NCBI GenBank assembly: GCA_000436535.1
Contig: FR886340.1
Coordinates: forward strand, 66,255-130,254
Reading direction: 5' to 3'
DNA from: Eubacterium sp. CAG:252
Lineage (GTDB): Bacteria; Bacillota; Clostridia; Lachnospirales; Lachnospiraceae
DNA length: 64,000 nt
Shown here: positions 28,963 to 37,589 of the stretch, piece after piece
Layout of the letters: each line of letters begins with the position of its first letter
Numbering within the stretch: position 1 is the first letter of the stretch
Program-made: the position numbers and the translations under genes
The notes under the pieces: generated by a model
Seen by the model: only the letters and a program-made list of their open reading frames with translations
Database searches by the model: none
What the model was told of the DNA's origin: nothing

Positions 28963-30099
28963 ATGGCAGAAAAAAGAGATTATTATGAAGTCCTTGGAGT
29001 ATCTAAGGATGCAGATGATGCAGCCATCAAGAAAGCATATAGACAGTTAGCTAAAAAGTATCATCCTGATATGAATCCTGGTGATAAGGAAGCAGAAGCA
29101 AAGTTTAAGGAAGCATCAGAAGCTTACGCTGTACTTAGTGACCCGGATAAGAGAAGACAGTACGACCAGTTTGGTCATGCAGCCTTTGATGGTGGCGCAG
29201 GAGGTGCTGGCGGAGCTGGTGGCTTTGGTGGCTTTGACTTTGGCGATATGGGAGATATATTTGGAGATATCTTTGGCGGAATGTTTGGCGGCGGTGGAAG
29301 CCGTGGACGTAACAGCAACGGACCAAGACGAGGCGCTGACTTAAGAGTAAATGTCAGAATCACATTTGCAGAATCTGTAACAGGAACTAAGAAGAAGATA
29401 GATGTAACACTTAAGGATGAGTGTACAAAGTGCCACGGAACAGGTGCAAAGCCGGGTACAAGTCCAGAAACATGTAAGAAGTGTGGCGGACGTGGCCAGG
29501 TAACTATGACACAGCAGTCATTCCTTGGCATGATGCAGAGCGTACAGCCTTGTCCAGACTGTCACGGAACAGGAAAGATAATCAAGGAAAAATGTCCAGA
29601 CTGTTATGGTACAGGATATATAAGCAGCAAGAAGACTATCGAAGTTAATATACCGGCTGGTATAGATAACGGTCAGTGTGTACGAATACAGGGTAAAGGT
29701 GAGCCGGGAACTAATGGCGGACCAAGAGGCGACCTTCTTGTAGCTGTTATGATATCCGCTGACCCAGCATTTGAAAGAGATGGATATAATATATTCTCAG
29801 ATGTTGTTATAGATTATCCTACAGCCGTACTTGGTGGAGAAGTGAAGGTTAAGACTGTAGATGGTGAGGTACTGTATGAGGTTAAGCCGGGTACAGCCTC
29901 AGGCACAAGAGTAAGATTACGTGGTAAAGGTATGCCTACACTTAGAAATAAGGATACAAGAGGCGATCATTATATCACACTTATAGTTGATATACCTACT
30001 AAGCTTACAGCAGCGCAGAAAGAGGCACTTGTTGAGTACGAAAAAACTCTTACAGGTGAAGAACATAAGCGTCCTAAGAGAAAGGGACTTTTCAAGTAA
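28963..30099 (+). CDS. dnaJ: Chaperone DnaJ (Hsp40)
   Basis: Co-chaperone that brings substrate to DnaK and stimulates its ATPase. 378 aa, type I. J domain (1-70) with the HPD motif in [10 protein letters not shown]; Gly/Phe-rich region (about 75-120); four zinc-finger repeats [32 protein letters not shown] (about 150-215); two C-terminal beta domains. Ribosome binding site AAAGGCGG. Last gene of the hrcA-grpE-dnaK-dnaJ cluster. Confidence 0.97.
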   Translation: MAEKRDYYEVLGVSKDADDAAIKKAYRQLAKKYHPDMNPGDKEAEAKFKEASEAYAVLSDPDKRRQYDQFGHAAFDGGAGGAGGAGGFGGFDFGDMGDIFGDIFGGMFGGGGSRGRNSNGPRRGADLRVNVRITFAESVTGTKKKIDVTLKDECTKCHGTGAKPGTSPETCKKCGGRGQVTMTQQSFLGMMQSVQPCPDCHGTGKIIKEKCPDCYGTGYISSKKTIEVNIPAGIDNGQCVRIQGKGEPGTNGGPRGDLLVAVMISADPAFERDGYNIFSDVVIDYPTAVLGGEVKVKTVDGEVLYEVKPGTASGTRVRLRGKGMPTLRNKDTRGDHYITLIVDIPTKLTAAQKEALVEYEKTLTGEEHKRPKRKGLFK

Positions 30100-30203
30100 A
30101 TATTGTATGTTTGTGTTAATGTCCAGATGTCATATCGAAAATACGCAGTGGCTTTGAATAATAACACGTTTTAAGAAAAATACAAGCGAAATATATCATT
30201 TCG

Positions 30204-30232
30204 TTGTGGTTTTAAAAGAAGTGTGATATAAT
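30204..30232 (+). promoter_or_regulatory. Promoter of eda
   Basis: TTGTGG (30204-30209), 17 bp, TATAAT (30227-30232). Directly upstream is a small inverted repeat CGAAAT/ATTTCG (30187-30203) that touches the -35 box and could be an operator. Confidence 0.7.
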
Positions 30233-30285
30233 TAATGTACTGAGAAGTATCAGTCGAATAATTAAAGAAAGGGGCTATTATTATA

Positions 30286-30927
30286 ATGAGTAATATAGCA
30301 GATAAGTTTGAAGAACTTGGAGTAATTCCAGTAGTAGTATTGAATGATTCAAAGGATGCACTTCCTTTAGCAAAGGCTTTAGTAGAAGGTGGACTTCCTT
30401 GTGCAGAGGTTACATTCCGTACAGCAGCAGCTGAGGAATCTATCCGTCTTATGCATGAAGCATATCCAGATATGGTACTTGCAGCAGGTACAGTACTTAC
30501 AACAGAGCAGGTTGACAGAGCTGTTGCAGCAGGTGCATCAGTTATCGTAAGCCCAGGCTTTGATCCAGAAATCGTAGATTACTGTATCTCTAAGAACATT
30601 CCTGTTATGCCAGGTATCGTAACTCCTTCAGAACTTGCTCAGGCAGTTAAGAGAGGACTTACAAGAGTTAAGTTCTTCCCAGCTACAGCAGCAGGCGGAA
30701 TCAAGATGATCAAGGCTATGTGTGCAGCTTATACTAACGTAAGAATCATGCCTACAGGTGGTATTAACACAGCTAACCTTGAAGAATTCTTATCATGCGA
30801 TAAGATCTTCTGCTGTGGTGGTTCTTGGATGGTTAAGGGCGACTTAGTTAAGGCTGGAGAATTCGATAAGATTAAGGAAATGACAGCAGAAGCAGTTGCT
30901 TTAGTTAAGGAAATCCGTTCTAAGTAA
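30286..30927 (+). CDS. eda: KDPG/KHG aldolase
   Basis: Cleaves 2-keto-3-deoxy-6-phosphogluconate to pyruvate and glyceraldehyde 3-phosphate, and 4-hydroxy-2-oxoglutarate in bifunctional forms: the last step of uronate/pectin breakdown and the Entner-Doudoroff route. 213 aa. The Schiff-base Lys is in RVKFFPA, and the general-base Glu in CAEVTFRTAAA; GTVLTTEQ and MPTGGIN are phosphate-binding loops. The codon choice is strongly optimised (GCA/GGT/AAG/ATC), and it has its own promoter and terminator, so it is probably a highly expressed single gene. No other uronate genes are adjacent. Confidence 0.95.
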   Translation: MSNIADKFEELGVIPVVVLNDSKDALPLAKALVEGGLPCAEVTFRTAAAEESIRLMHEAYPDMVLAAGTVLTTEQVDRAVAAGASVIVSPGFDPEIVDYCISKNIPVMPGIVTPSELAQAVKRGLTRVKFFPATAAGGIKMIKAMCAAYTNVRIMPTGGINTANLEEFLSCDKIFCCGGSWMVKGDLVKAGEFDKIKEMTAEAVALVKEIRSK

Positions 30928-30989
30928 TTAGTTCAGGCTACATAATTCAGATTATCGCTAAGATGACAATTGAATAGTGTTATTTTAAG

Positions 30990-31033
30990 AGGACTTCATG
31001 TATCTGTTTGGGCAGGTATGTGGAGTCCTTTTT
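30990..31033 (+). terminator. Rho-independent terminator after eda
   Basis: AGGACT, T bulge, CATGTA on one side and TATGTG, G, AGTCCT on the other, with two G-U pairs, followed by TTTTT. Confidence 0.85.
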
Positions 31034-31111
31034 GTATGAGATGTTTTCATTCACACATTATTAAGATTTTTTCCTTAGTTTCAACTCAAAAATGGAATTA
31101 TAATGCATAAT

Positions 31112-31172
31112 ATACCTTTTAACGTACAACTTATACCCTTTTCAACACAGAATTATAAAATACCTGTATAGT
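31112..31172 (+). promoter_or_regulatory. LytTR-type promoter module A
   Basis: Direct repeats ATACCTTTT (from 31112) and ATACCCTTTT (from 31133) start exactly 21 bp apart; a -10-like TATAGT (31167-31172) begins 34 bp after the second repeat start. No -35 hexamer is seen. Two half-sites two helical turns apart on one face, replacing the -35 box, is the known arrangement for LytTR-domain activators such as ComE and AgrA. The local LytTR regulator is the obvious candidate. Lies in the gene-free stretch 30928-31319. Confidence 0.72.
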
Positions 31173-31197
31173 ATAAGTATGTTGTAGGACAATGATT

Positions 31198-31242
31198 ATG
31201 AAAATACATAAATTATTAATGATAGTATATTCATATATGTGA
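31198..31242 (+). CDS. Possible 14-residue leader peptide MKIHKLLMIVYSYM
   Basis: A short frame with ATG at 31198, 8 nt after AGGA, ends TGA at 31240-31242 inside the leader driven by module A. The peptide is basic then hydrophobic. It could be a leader peptide, a signal-like micropeptide, or chance. A GTG overlapping its stop could start the following frame by coupling. Confidence 0.25.
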   Translation: MKIHKLLMIVYSYM

Positions 31243-31319
31243 TTAGTGTTTATGCATATAAAAGATACATGAAAAAGATGCACAGGAATGGAGATTATTA
31301 TACACAATGGGGGATGACG

Positions 31320-32078
31320 ATGAGAGGGATAGTTGTGTTTCTTAAATACCAGTATAGGAATAAAGCGTTGCTATGGATTATGATAATGGCATTAGTTTCA
31401 TTCGCATTTACGTATGAGAATATAAGAGTGTTCAGAGCAGCATCGGTAACGGGATTATGTGCTAAGGATATGTTGTTGATAAGTTGGCCTGTCTCAACAA
31501 TGTTATATATAGGTATAAGTGTTATTAAAACAATGATACTTACTTACATAGATAACAAGCCTAATATACTGATAAGATATAATTCCAAGAAAAGAATATT
31601 CATATACCAATGTGCATCTGCACTGATAGTAGCACTGGCAGATGCCGTTATCATGTATGTTGTAAGTATAATATCAGCTTATATACTGCTTGGCGTATAT
31701 GATAACTGGTCAGAATGGGGAAGCATGTTCTATATAAGGGCGATGAGAAGAAAACTGCCATTGGATATAGGCATAAGTGATATATGTATATACTTCAATA
31801 TGATAATAAGAAGAGCATTGATGATATGGCTTGTATCTATTATTGGTCTGTTAAGTGAGATGCGGTTAGGAAAGTTAAGGTCAGTTATAATAGTGGTTAT
31901 ATTGATATGTGCATATAGCTGTTATAGCCGATATGGAGTTATGTGGCTGGAGCTGGAAGTTATGCAGATGTATTACATGAGCAAGGTTATCGTCAAGACA
32001 CTGATACTGTTGGCAGTATGTATGACATTAGTTATATCCGGTGCGATTCTTTCTAAGAAGAGGCAATATTATAAATGA
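31320..32078 (+). CDS. Polytopic membrane protein, ABC-2-permease-like
   Basis: 252 aa from ATG 31320, 6 nt after GGGGG; the frame is open back to a GTG at 31239 without a good ribosome binding site. About six hydrophobic segments: residues about 14-32, 48-66 (around LISWPVSTMLYIGISVIK), 92-120 (CASALIVALADAVIMYVVSIISAY), 160-185, 195-212 and 228-245. The charged loop YNSKKRIFIYQ after the second segment is common in ABC-2-type permeases of Bacillota. No ATPase is encoded nearby. Function unknown; probably regulated by the LytTR system at the end of the locus. Confidence 0.7.
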   Translation: MRGIVVFLKYQYRNKALLWIMIMALVSFAFTYENIRVFRAASVTGLCAKDMLLISWPVSTMLYIGISVIKTMILTYIDNKPNILIRYNSKKRIFIYQCASALIVALADAVIMYVVSIISAYILLGVYDNWSEWGSMFYIRAMRRKLPLDIGISDICIYFNMIIRRALMIWLVSIIGLLSEMRLGKLRSVIIVVILICAYSCYSRYGVMWLELEVMQMYYMSKVIVKTLILLAVCMTLVISGAILSKKRQYYK

Positions 32079-32088
32079 TTTACCAGAT

Positions 32089-32149
32089 ATACCTTTTAGA
32101 GTGCATAATATACCTTGTTGAACACAAGAGGCAATAAAAAGTGTAGTAT
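32089..32149 (+). promoter_or_regulatory. LytTR-type promoter module B
   Basis: Direct repeats ATACCTTTT (from 32089) and ATACCTTGTT (from 32110), 21 bp apart, begin 11 bp after the preceding stop. TAGTAT (32144-32149) begins 34 bp after the second repeat, exactly as in module A. It would drive a 5-gene transcript or a permease operon starting at 32248. Confidence 0.72.
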
Positions 32150-32247
32150 ATAGGTGTGCAGGATATTAAACACAATGAATGTAAGGCTGCAATATGGTGC
32201 AGCAGCTGGGGAAAGATATAGATATAAGTGTTGGAAAAGGAGTGTGA

Positions 32248-33072
32248 GTGAATAACATTATGAAGAAACTTTTAAAAATAGAATTAGAACGTGCACTGAA
32301 AAATAAGTGGTTTTACATATGCCTTCTTATAGGATTTGCGATTGTAGCGAAGGATATATACTCTGTTGCTTACAATACAAGAAAATATTATTATTTATAT
32401 GTTAATGATACTGTTTATCAGTTTCCAGGAATTTATTGTAAATGGATGGTGACTAATTGCAGTTCCATGTATAAGATGTTACATCTTATATTCCCACTTC
32501 TGATAAGTGTGCCATATTCATATACTATATATTCTGATATTAAAGGATGCTATGTTGGAAACATCATAAGCAGGACAGATAAGAAATTATACTATGGAAG
32601 CAAGCTGATAACACAGTTTATAACAGGATTTCTGGTTGTTTTTATCATACTTGCAACGTCGTTTATAGCAACAGCAGCGTTTCTTCCATTAGAACATCCT
32701 ACTATAGCCTCTTTTACATACGGTGTTCATCAAGATGTCGGATTGGGAAGATTATTTTATATGAAACCATTTTTAAGTGCCTGTTTATATATAATACTTG
32801 AAGCTTTGGTATTCGGTGTAATAGGCTGCATAAGTTTTGTATTTGCATACATTCTGACGAATGGAATAATAGTTATGCTCTCACCTTTTATTATATATTA
32901 TGCAGAGTTTGTTATAGGCAGTGCATTGAACAGACCATATATGGAGGCAATGTCACGTATAGGTCTGCTTAAGAGTAATTATATAGTGCCTTTATGTATG
33001 GAACTGGCTGTTCTTGTGATAATCATAGGTGTCTCTTATATAGCAAGGGTTAATAAGAAGGATACGTTTTAG
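32248..33072 (+). CDS. ABC-2-type permease-like membrane protein
   Basis: 274 aa starting with GTG 32248, 5 nt after AAGGAG (ATG 32260 is an alternative). Topology fits an ABC-2 permease: first helix at about 20-38 after a basic start (KKLLKIELERALKNKWF), an extracellular loop with YVNDTVYQFPGIYCKW, helix at about 80-97, the NIISRTDKKLYYGSKLI cytoplasmic coupling-type loop, then four more helices to about 268. No partner ATPase lies in the locus. It follows promoter module B. Substrate unknown; relatives are found in bacteriocin-immunity and regulatory exporters, which is only an analogy. Confidence 0.75.
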   Translation: MNNIMKKLLKIELERALKNKWFYICLLIGFAIVAKDIYSVAYNTRKYYYLYVNDTVYQFPGIYCKWMVTNCSSMYKMLHLIFPLLISVPYSYTIYSDIKGCYVGNIISRTDKKLYYGSKLITQFITGFLVVFIILATSFIATAAFLPLEHPTIASFTYGVHQDVGLGRLFYMKPFLSACLYIILEALVFGVIGCISFVFAYILTNGIIVMLSPFIIYYAEFVIGSALNRPYMEAMSRIGLLKSNYIVPLCMELAVLVIIIGVSYIARVNKKDTF

Positions 33073-33083
33073 GTGCATTTAGT

Positions 33084-33659
33084 ATGGGGTATGAGAATAT
33101 TATGAAGAAATATTGGAAGAGAATAATAATCGTTATAATTGTGATGATATATATAGCGATGCTTGTGAGTGCGGTTATAGTGAATATTAAATACCGTAAA
33201 TATGTAAGTGTGACAGAGCTTGGAATGTCGGAAACATATGATTATGAAAATGCAGGTTTTTCAGCGCGGATAGATTCTTATAAATGTGTTACACCTGAAG
33301 AACTGGTCAGCATGTATCCTTATACAGAAGACAGTCTGGAAGATATAGATAATATAGAAAATATAATTCTTATATATGCGGATATTAATATATATGATTA
33401 TGAACTATATAAGGTAAGTAACAGAAAAGGCGAATGGACAGTATTCTGGTCAATAGAATCAGACAATGGATGGCGTAACAATACAAGACTTCAGCTGTAC
33501 AGAAGCTTTCATCAAAGCCTGCAGGAAGGAGAACATCAGTATATATTTCCATATGTTATAAACAAAGGAGCTGCTGCTAATAAAAAGAAAACACCACAGG
33601 AATGGAAATATAAGCTGCAGATTAATAAGACACCAGTAGTTTATGTTAATCTGGGATAA
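33084..33659 (+). CDS. Membrane-anchored extracytoplasmic protein of unknown function
   Basis: 191 aa. One N-terminal helix (RIIIVIIVMIYIAMLVSAVIV, about 13-34) preceded by MKKYWKR, the rest soluble and outside the cell: mixed charged and aromatic, with repeated DI/NI motifs near 88-105 and a C-terminal segment NKTPVVYVNLG. Not recognised. The start may be ATG 33084 or ATG 33102, and neither has a strong ribosome binding site. It lies 11 bp after the permease, so probably cotranscribed. The design resembles the next protein: single anchor plus outer domain. Confidence 0.72.
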   Translation: MGYENIMKKYWKRIIIVIIVMIYIAMLVSAVIVNIKYRKYVSVTELGMSETYDYENAGFSARIDSYKCVTPEELVSMYPYTEDSLEDIDNIENIILIYADINIYDYELYKVSNRKGEWTVFWSIESDNGWRNNTRLQLYRSFHQSLQEGEHQYIFPYVINKGAAANKKKTPQEWKYKLQINKTPVVYVNLG

Positions 33660-33673
33660 AAGAGGTAACGTGT

Positions 33674-34393
33674 ATGAATATGAAGAACAGAATAAAAGGC
33701 TATATAATATCAGCAATACTTATATTGCTGTTTATATCTACAGCTGTTATGGGGTATAAAAAAGGTTATCTGAATGATGTGTTCAGAAAAGATACACAGA
33801 ATATAATATCTAAAGGTAGCACGGAAAAGACAACAGTTAAGACAGAACCTGTATATAAAGATGAAGTTGTATTATTAAATAAAGGTGATTCATACATACT
33901 GGAATATGATTCAGAAAAGATAACTGGCAAATCAGCACCAACATTGGATTTCAAGTACAATATAGAATACGTAGACAGCTATATTACAAGGGAGCTTCCA
34001 TCGGGTATGAGTATTGATTATTATAAACAGGAGGAGAAGACAGAACTGGATTCGGATAATAACTTCACAAGTGGATATCATTATGTAGTTGTTGAAATCA
34101 ATATGACTAATATGCTGCAAAAGACTTGTAATCTGACACCTCAAAGTATGAGGATAGGTAATTTTATTGATAATGTTTATAAAACTGTAGGGGAACCAAG
34201 AGGGATAATATCTGAAAGTATGTCTGATAAAGGGGTAATAAGAATGGAATATCAGCAGGAAAATAATATTAAATTATGTTATGTAGCAGCTGATGAGTAT
34301 ATAAATGACAATCTTGTGGTTAAGTGTGAAATTGAAGACCGTAATAAGTATAAGGGAGAAGTTCCATATCTGGTAATCGGTAGTGAAGAATGA
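33674..34393 (+). CDS. Membrane-anchored extracytoplasmic protein, DUF4352-like
   Basis: 239 aa. N-terminal membrane helix (IISAILILLFISTAVMGYKK), a short Ser/Thr/Lys linker, then an outer beta-rich domain (about 65-239). The segment FTSGYHYVVVEINMTNML followed by TPQSMRI, and LCYVAADEY, resembles the immunoglobulin-like DUF4352 fold (the part usually written as YVVVDVTVTN). This assignment is by eye and moderate. Start ATG after AGAGG. The gene sits 14 bp after the preceding anchor protein. The pair might sense or bind an extracellular ligand for the permeases or kinase; this is inference. Confidence 0.7.
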   Translation: MNMKNRIKGYIISAILILLFISTAVMGYKKGYLNDVFRKDTQNIISKGSTEKTTVKTEPVYKDEVVLLNKGDSYILEYDSEKITGKSAPTLDFKYNIEYVDSYITRELPSGMSIDYYKQEEKTELDSDNNFTSGYHYVVVEINMTNMLQKTCNLTPQSMRIGNFIDNVYKTVGEPRGIISESMSDKGVIRMEYQQENNIKLCYVAADEYINDNLVVKCEIEDRNKYKGEVPYLVIGSEE

Positions 34394-34425
34394 GATTGTG
34401 GAGTATATGTTAAGAGGGCAGATGG

Positions 34426-35274
34426 ATGGATATTAAGAGATTCGTAACAAGTGATATAAGAAGGGCTGTAATACATAACAAGTACCGCATACTTCTGTGT
34501 GCAGGAATAATATCAGCACTTATGATAACGTTCTATACTTATGCTGCTGTTAATCCTTCCATAAAGGATGCAGGACTTGTTGTGTCTTTCTATGATTATA
34601 TACTATATATGATAAGGGGAAGTGTGAGGGTTACTACCCAGAACATTAACAAGCTGGAGATTCCGTATGTATGGATATCACTGTGTATAATGAATGGTAT
34701 TATGGTGCTGGATTATATGTATAATGACTGCAGGGGTATAGGCAGGAATGTTCTTGTATACAGTAATAAGAAAAGTGTATGGTGGCTGAGTAAGTGTGTT
34801 ACAACAGCTGTATCGGTGAGTATAGTATATATTCTTATATATCTTTCAGCCATGATTTTTGCTATAATAGGCAAAGGTGGAATGTCAGGTATCCATACAG
34901 AAGTATTCAGGATTCTGTATCCTAAGGATACAGCACTTATGACATCAGATATGGTAAATGGCATGTCAGTCAGCCTGCTCGTATATGTGGTGTTATTTCC
35001 ATGGATAATATCTGTTAGTATAGGGCTGTTCCAGTTGACATTGTGTCTGTATACAGGACCGGTATTAAGCTTTGTTATAATCATAATGATGGAGGGACTA
35101 TCAGTATTTTCTAATAATATTCTTCTGCCCGGTAACTGGTTAATGGCTGAGCGCAGCTCAATATTAGCGTATAAAGGACATAATATATATATAATGCTGC
35201 TTATGTCAGTAATACTTGGCATAATATCAGTGATAGCAGGCAATATAAAGTTTAAGAAGAGTGATATATTGTAA
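34426..35274 (+). CDS. ABC-2-type permease-like membrane protein
   Basis: 282 aa, start ATG 34426 with AGAGGG upstream. About six helices: 22-42 (ILLCAGIISALMITFYTYA), 85-105, 125-148 (AVSVSIVYILIYLSAMIFAII), 185-210, 215-235 and 255-275. A cytoplasmic VYSNKKSVWWLSKCV loop resembles those of the two other permeases of the locus, suggesting the three are distant paralogues. The C-terminus is GNIKFKKSDIL; a decayed second copy of this end lies 75 bp further on. Function unknown. Confidence 0.74.
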   Translation: MDIKRFVTSDIRRAVIHNKYRILLCAGIISALMITFYTYAAVNPSIKDAGLVVSFYDYILYMIRGSVRVTTQNINKLEIPYVWISLCIMNGIMVLDYMYNDCRGIGRNVLVYSNKKSVWWLSKCVTTAVSVSIVYILIYLSAMIFAIIGKGGMSGIHTEVFRILYPKDTALMTSDMVNGMSVSLLVYVVLFPWIISVSIGLFQLTLCLYTGPVLSFVIIIMMEGLSVFSNNILLPGNWLMAERSSILAYKGHNIYIMLLMSVILGIISVIAGNIKFKKSDIL

Positions 35275-35314
35275 TCCTGTGATTAACTGTTTGCAAGACA
35301 GAAACTATTAATGG

Positions 35315-35357
35315 TATTATAAAGCTTAAGAAAAGTGATGTGCTGTATGTGCTATAG
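35315..35357 (+). pseudogene. Remnant of the 3' end of a second permease gene
   Basis: The bases 35315-35347 closely resemble the last codons of the preceding permease gene (35243-35273): ATAAAGCTTAAGAAAAGTGA against ATAAAGTTTAAGAAGAGTGA. They still read IKLKKSDVL (compare IKFKKSDIL) up to a TAG at 35355. No upstream part of such a gene remains, so a tandem duplicate was probably deleted. Confidence 0.5.
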
Positions 35358-35380
35358 AAGGGAATAATCAGGTAACAGAA

Positions 35381-36094
35381 ATGTTTTATAGAATAGGGAT
35401 ATGTGATGATGAATACAGTATATGCAAAGAGATATCACAATATGTCAATAATTATTTCGCTGAGTGTGAAGATTATGCAGATGTATATATGTGGGAATCA
35501 GGGGATAGTCTGATAAAAGATCTTGAAGGTGGTACTGTTCTTGATATATTATTTCTTGATATTGAACTGCCTGATATGAATGGTATATCTATTGGCAGAT
35601 ATGTAAGAGAACAGCTTAAGGATTCAGCATTATCTATTTTATATATATCATATAAGACAAGCTATGCCATGCAGCTGTTTAATATTCATCCGTATGATTT
35701 CCTTATAAAGCCTGTCAGACAGCAGCAGGTCAGTGACACGATAAGTTCTTTGCTGCAGATTAATAACGAGGACAGACGTTTCTATGCATACAGAGTTAAT
35801 AAGGTGATTAACAAGGTACTGGTTGGAGATATAGTGTATCTGGAAAGTGAAAGAAAGCACATGCGTCTGGTTATGACAGATGGAACCAGCAGGGAATATG
35901 TAGGAAAGATTAAGGAAGAGATTAACAATCTTCCTGAATATTTCATACAGATAGGACAGTCATATATTGTTAATTACAGACATATAAGGGAATGCAGACC
36001 TGAATATGTAATTATGGATAATGGGACTAAGCTTAGTATCAGCAGAGGATATAAAGCTGATGTAACGGATAAAATTCTGAAACTGGGTGTTTGA
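35381..36094 (+). CDS. LytTR-family response regulator
   Basis: 237 aa. Receiver domain 1-120: acidic pocket ICDDE (D9-D10), phosphoacceptor Asp in DILFLDIELPDMNG (about 58), Lys in FLIKPV (about 108). LytTR DNA-binding domain about 130-237: VGDIVYLESERKHMRLV, YVGKIKEEINNLPEYFIQIGQSYIVNYRHI and MDNGTKLSISRGY, as in AgrA/ComE/VirR. It overlaps the kinase gene by 4 nt. These regulators bind two direct repeats about 21 bp apart, which fits the three repeat modules at 31112, 32089 and 37590. Confidence 0.94.
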   Translation: MFYRIGICDDEYSICKEISQYVNNYFAECEDYADVYMWESGDSLIKDLEGGTVLDILFLDIELPDMNGISIGRYVREQLKDSALSILYISYKTSYAMQLFNIHPYDFLIKPVRQQQVSDTISSLLQINNEDRRFYAYRVNKVINKVLVGDIVYLESERKHMRLVMTDGTSREYVGKIKEEINNLPEYFIQIGQSYIVNYRHIRECRPEYVIMDNGTKLSISRGYKADVTDKILKLGV

Positions 36095-37341
36095 TTGTGC
36101 AAATTATAATAGTATTTATGCTTATAAGAATAATCAGGATAATACTTGCTATTGATTATTCTAATATATTTCTGGATAATAAGAATAAGAAGGCATTGCT
36201 GGTTACGGTTGCGTTCGTGTATTTGCCGGCTGTTGCAACGGATGTTATATTTGATTCGTTATATATAAGAATAATAGAAGAATTCATTATTATATATCTT
36301 ATCGTATATACGTATGAGGGTGATATCATAAGGAAACTCATATTATCAGTCATGAATGTGGCGCTGTGCGGTGTCAGTGATATTGTAACATCTTATATAA
36401 TGTCTGGCACGATTCTTATTCAGAATGGAAGTGCCAGCAGTGAGTTCGTGAGCGTGTTGTTATTGTATCTGTGTATTCTTATAATTAAGAATATGTATAA
36501 AGTAAAGACACATGGCAGATTCGGCAGGCATTGGATATATCTTCTGGTGCTTGCCTTGATAAGTATATCGGTATGGTATATTATTGCTGGTGATATTATC
36601 ATGACACATGATGGAATTATGTTCGTGGGTGGTGCATTGCTTGTGATGAATATAATGTCATACAAGTTATTCGAGTATGTTACTAATTCTTACGAGTATG
36701 AGCAGGAGAATATGAAGCTTAAGGAACAGATGGATATATATGAGTGTCAGATAAGCAACAGTATAGCCAATGACAGAGAGGTACGTGAATTAAGGCATGA
36801 TATGAAACGTCATTTAAAAGAAATCCAGATACTGGCAGCACAAGGGGAATATGGACAGTTAAACCAGTATATACAGGATATGACAGATGATGCCAGTGTA
36901 CTTGATAATATGATTGGAACCGGCAATGTAGCGCTGGATGGTATTCTTAATTATATGTGCAGCAAAGCGCTGAAGAATAATATACAGGTTACAAGAAAGA
37001 TAACCGTTCCAGAGGATGCAGAACTTGTTGCATATGATATGAATATTATACTTGGCAATCTGCTTGATAATGCAATCGAGAATGCATTAAAGACAGATGA
37101 ACCTAAGATAGATATTGTCATAAAGTATCGGATGGGGATGCTGCGTATTAACATTGTTAATAGCTGCATACATGACCAGAATATTATTGATGGAAAGTAT
37201 ATATCTACGAAGCTGGACGAGGTTAAGAATCATGGATATGGCATGATTAATGTCAGGAAATGCGTTGCGAAATATAATGGGACGGTTAAGTTCAGTAATG
37301 ATGATACCAGGTTTAAGGCGGAGGTTTTGTTGTATATCTGA
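36091..37341 (+). CDS. GHKL-type (AgrC-like) sensor histidine kinase
   Basis: 416 aa starting with TTG 36091 (ATT-GTG follows; GTG 36097 possible), overlapping the regulator gene. About six membrane helices in residues 1-190, then a coiled-coil stretch. The DHp-like helix has the phosphoacceptor His in VRELRHDMKRHLKEI (about 236) and AAQGEYGQLNQYI. The ATPase domain has N box NLLDNAIENAL and G box GYGMINVRKCVAKYNG. This is the GHKL subclass that senses peptides in AgrC/ComD systems; no AgrB or obvious AgrD is present, so the signal is unknown. Confidence 0.93.
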   Translation: MIVQIIIVFMLIRIIRIILAIDYSNIFLDNKNKKALLVTVAFVYLPAVATDVIFDSLYIRIIEEFIIIYLIVYTYEGDIIRKLILSVMNVALCGVSDIVTSYIMSGTILIQNGSASSEFVSVLLLYLCILIIKNMYKVKTHGRFGRHWIYLLVLALISISVWYIIAGDIIMTHDGIMFVGGALLVMNIMSYKLFEYVTNSYEYEQENMKLKEQMDIYECQISNSIANDREVRELRHDMKRHLKEIQILAAQGEYGQLNQYIQDMTDDASVLDNMIGTGNVALDGILNYMCSKALKNNIQVTRKITVPEDAELVAYDMNIILGNLLDNAIENALKTDEPKIDIVIKYRMGMLRINIVNSCIHDQNIIDGKYISTKLDEVKNHGYGMINVRKCVAKYNGTVKFSNDDTRFKAEVLLYI

Positions 37342-37521
37342 GCTTGTGGGGTTTCATGCACCATTAACGAACGAGCAGCTTTGCAAAGACAGCATCCAAT
37401 AATCATGTTGAAAAGGAACTTCATCCAATATATCTGCTGGGTAAATATGGTGCTACTCCTGATATTGGGATTAGGAGGTGGAATAATGCCTCGCAAAGTA
37501 TAATCAGCCAAACCGCTTATA

Positions 37522-37582
37522 AGAGATAACTATAATCATTAGTGATAAGTTCACAATATGATAATGGTTATCTCTCTTTTTT
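37522..37582 (+). terminator. Rho-independent terminator after the sensor kinase
   Basis: AGAGATAACTATAATCAT (37522-37539) pairs with ATGATAATGGTTATCTCT (37558-37575) at 16 of 18 positions, followed by CTTTTTT. It closes the LytTR locus, 8 bp before module C. The 180 bp between the kinase stop and this hairpin hold no supported gene. Confidence 0.9.
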
Positions 37583-37589
37583 GCAAAAT

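Noticed and set aside
35315..35347. LKKSD peptide near the permease end as a further copy of the 19-bp word
   Set aside because: The codons are entirely different (CTT AAG AAA AGT GAT); it is explained by duplication of the permease 3' end.
37405..37503. 32-codon frame MLKRNFIQYICWVNMVLLLI... after the kinase, with a Cys and hydrophobic stretch recalling a signal peptide precursor
   Set aside because: No ribosome binding site, and it lacks the leader/tail design of AgrD; the overlapping frame is equally open. Kept only as a remote possibility.
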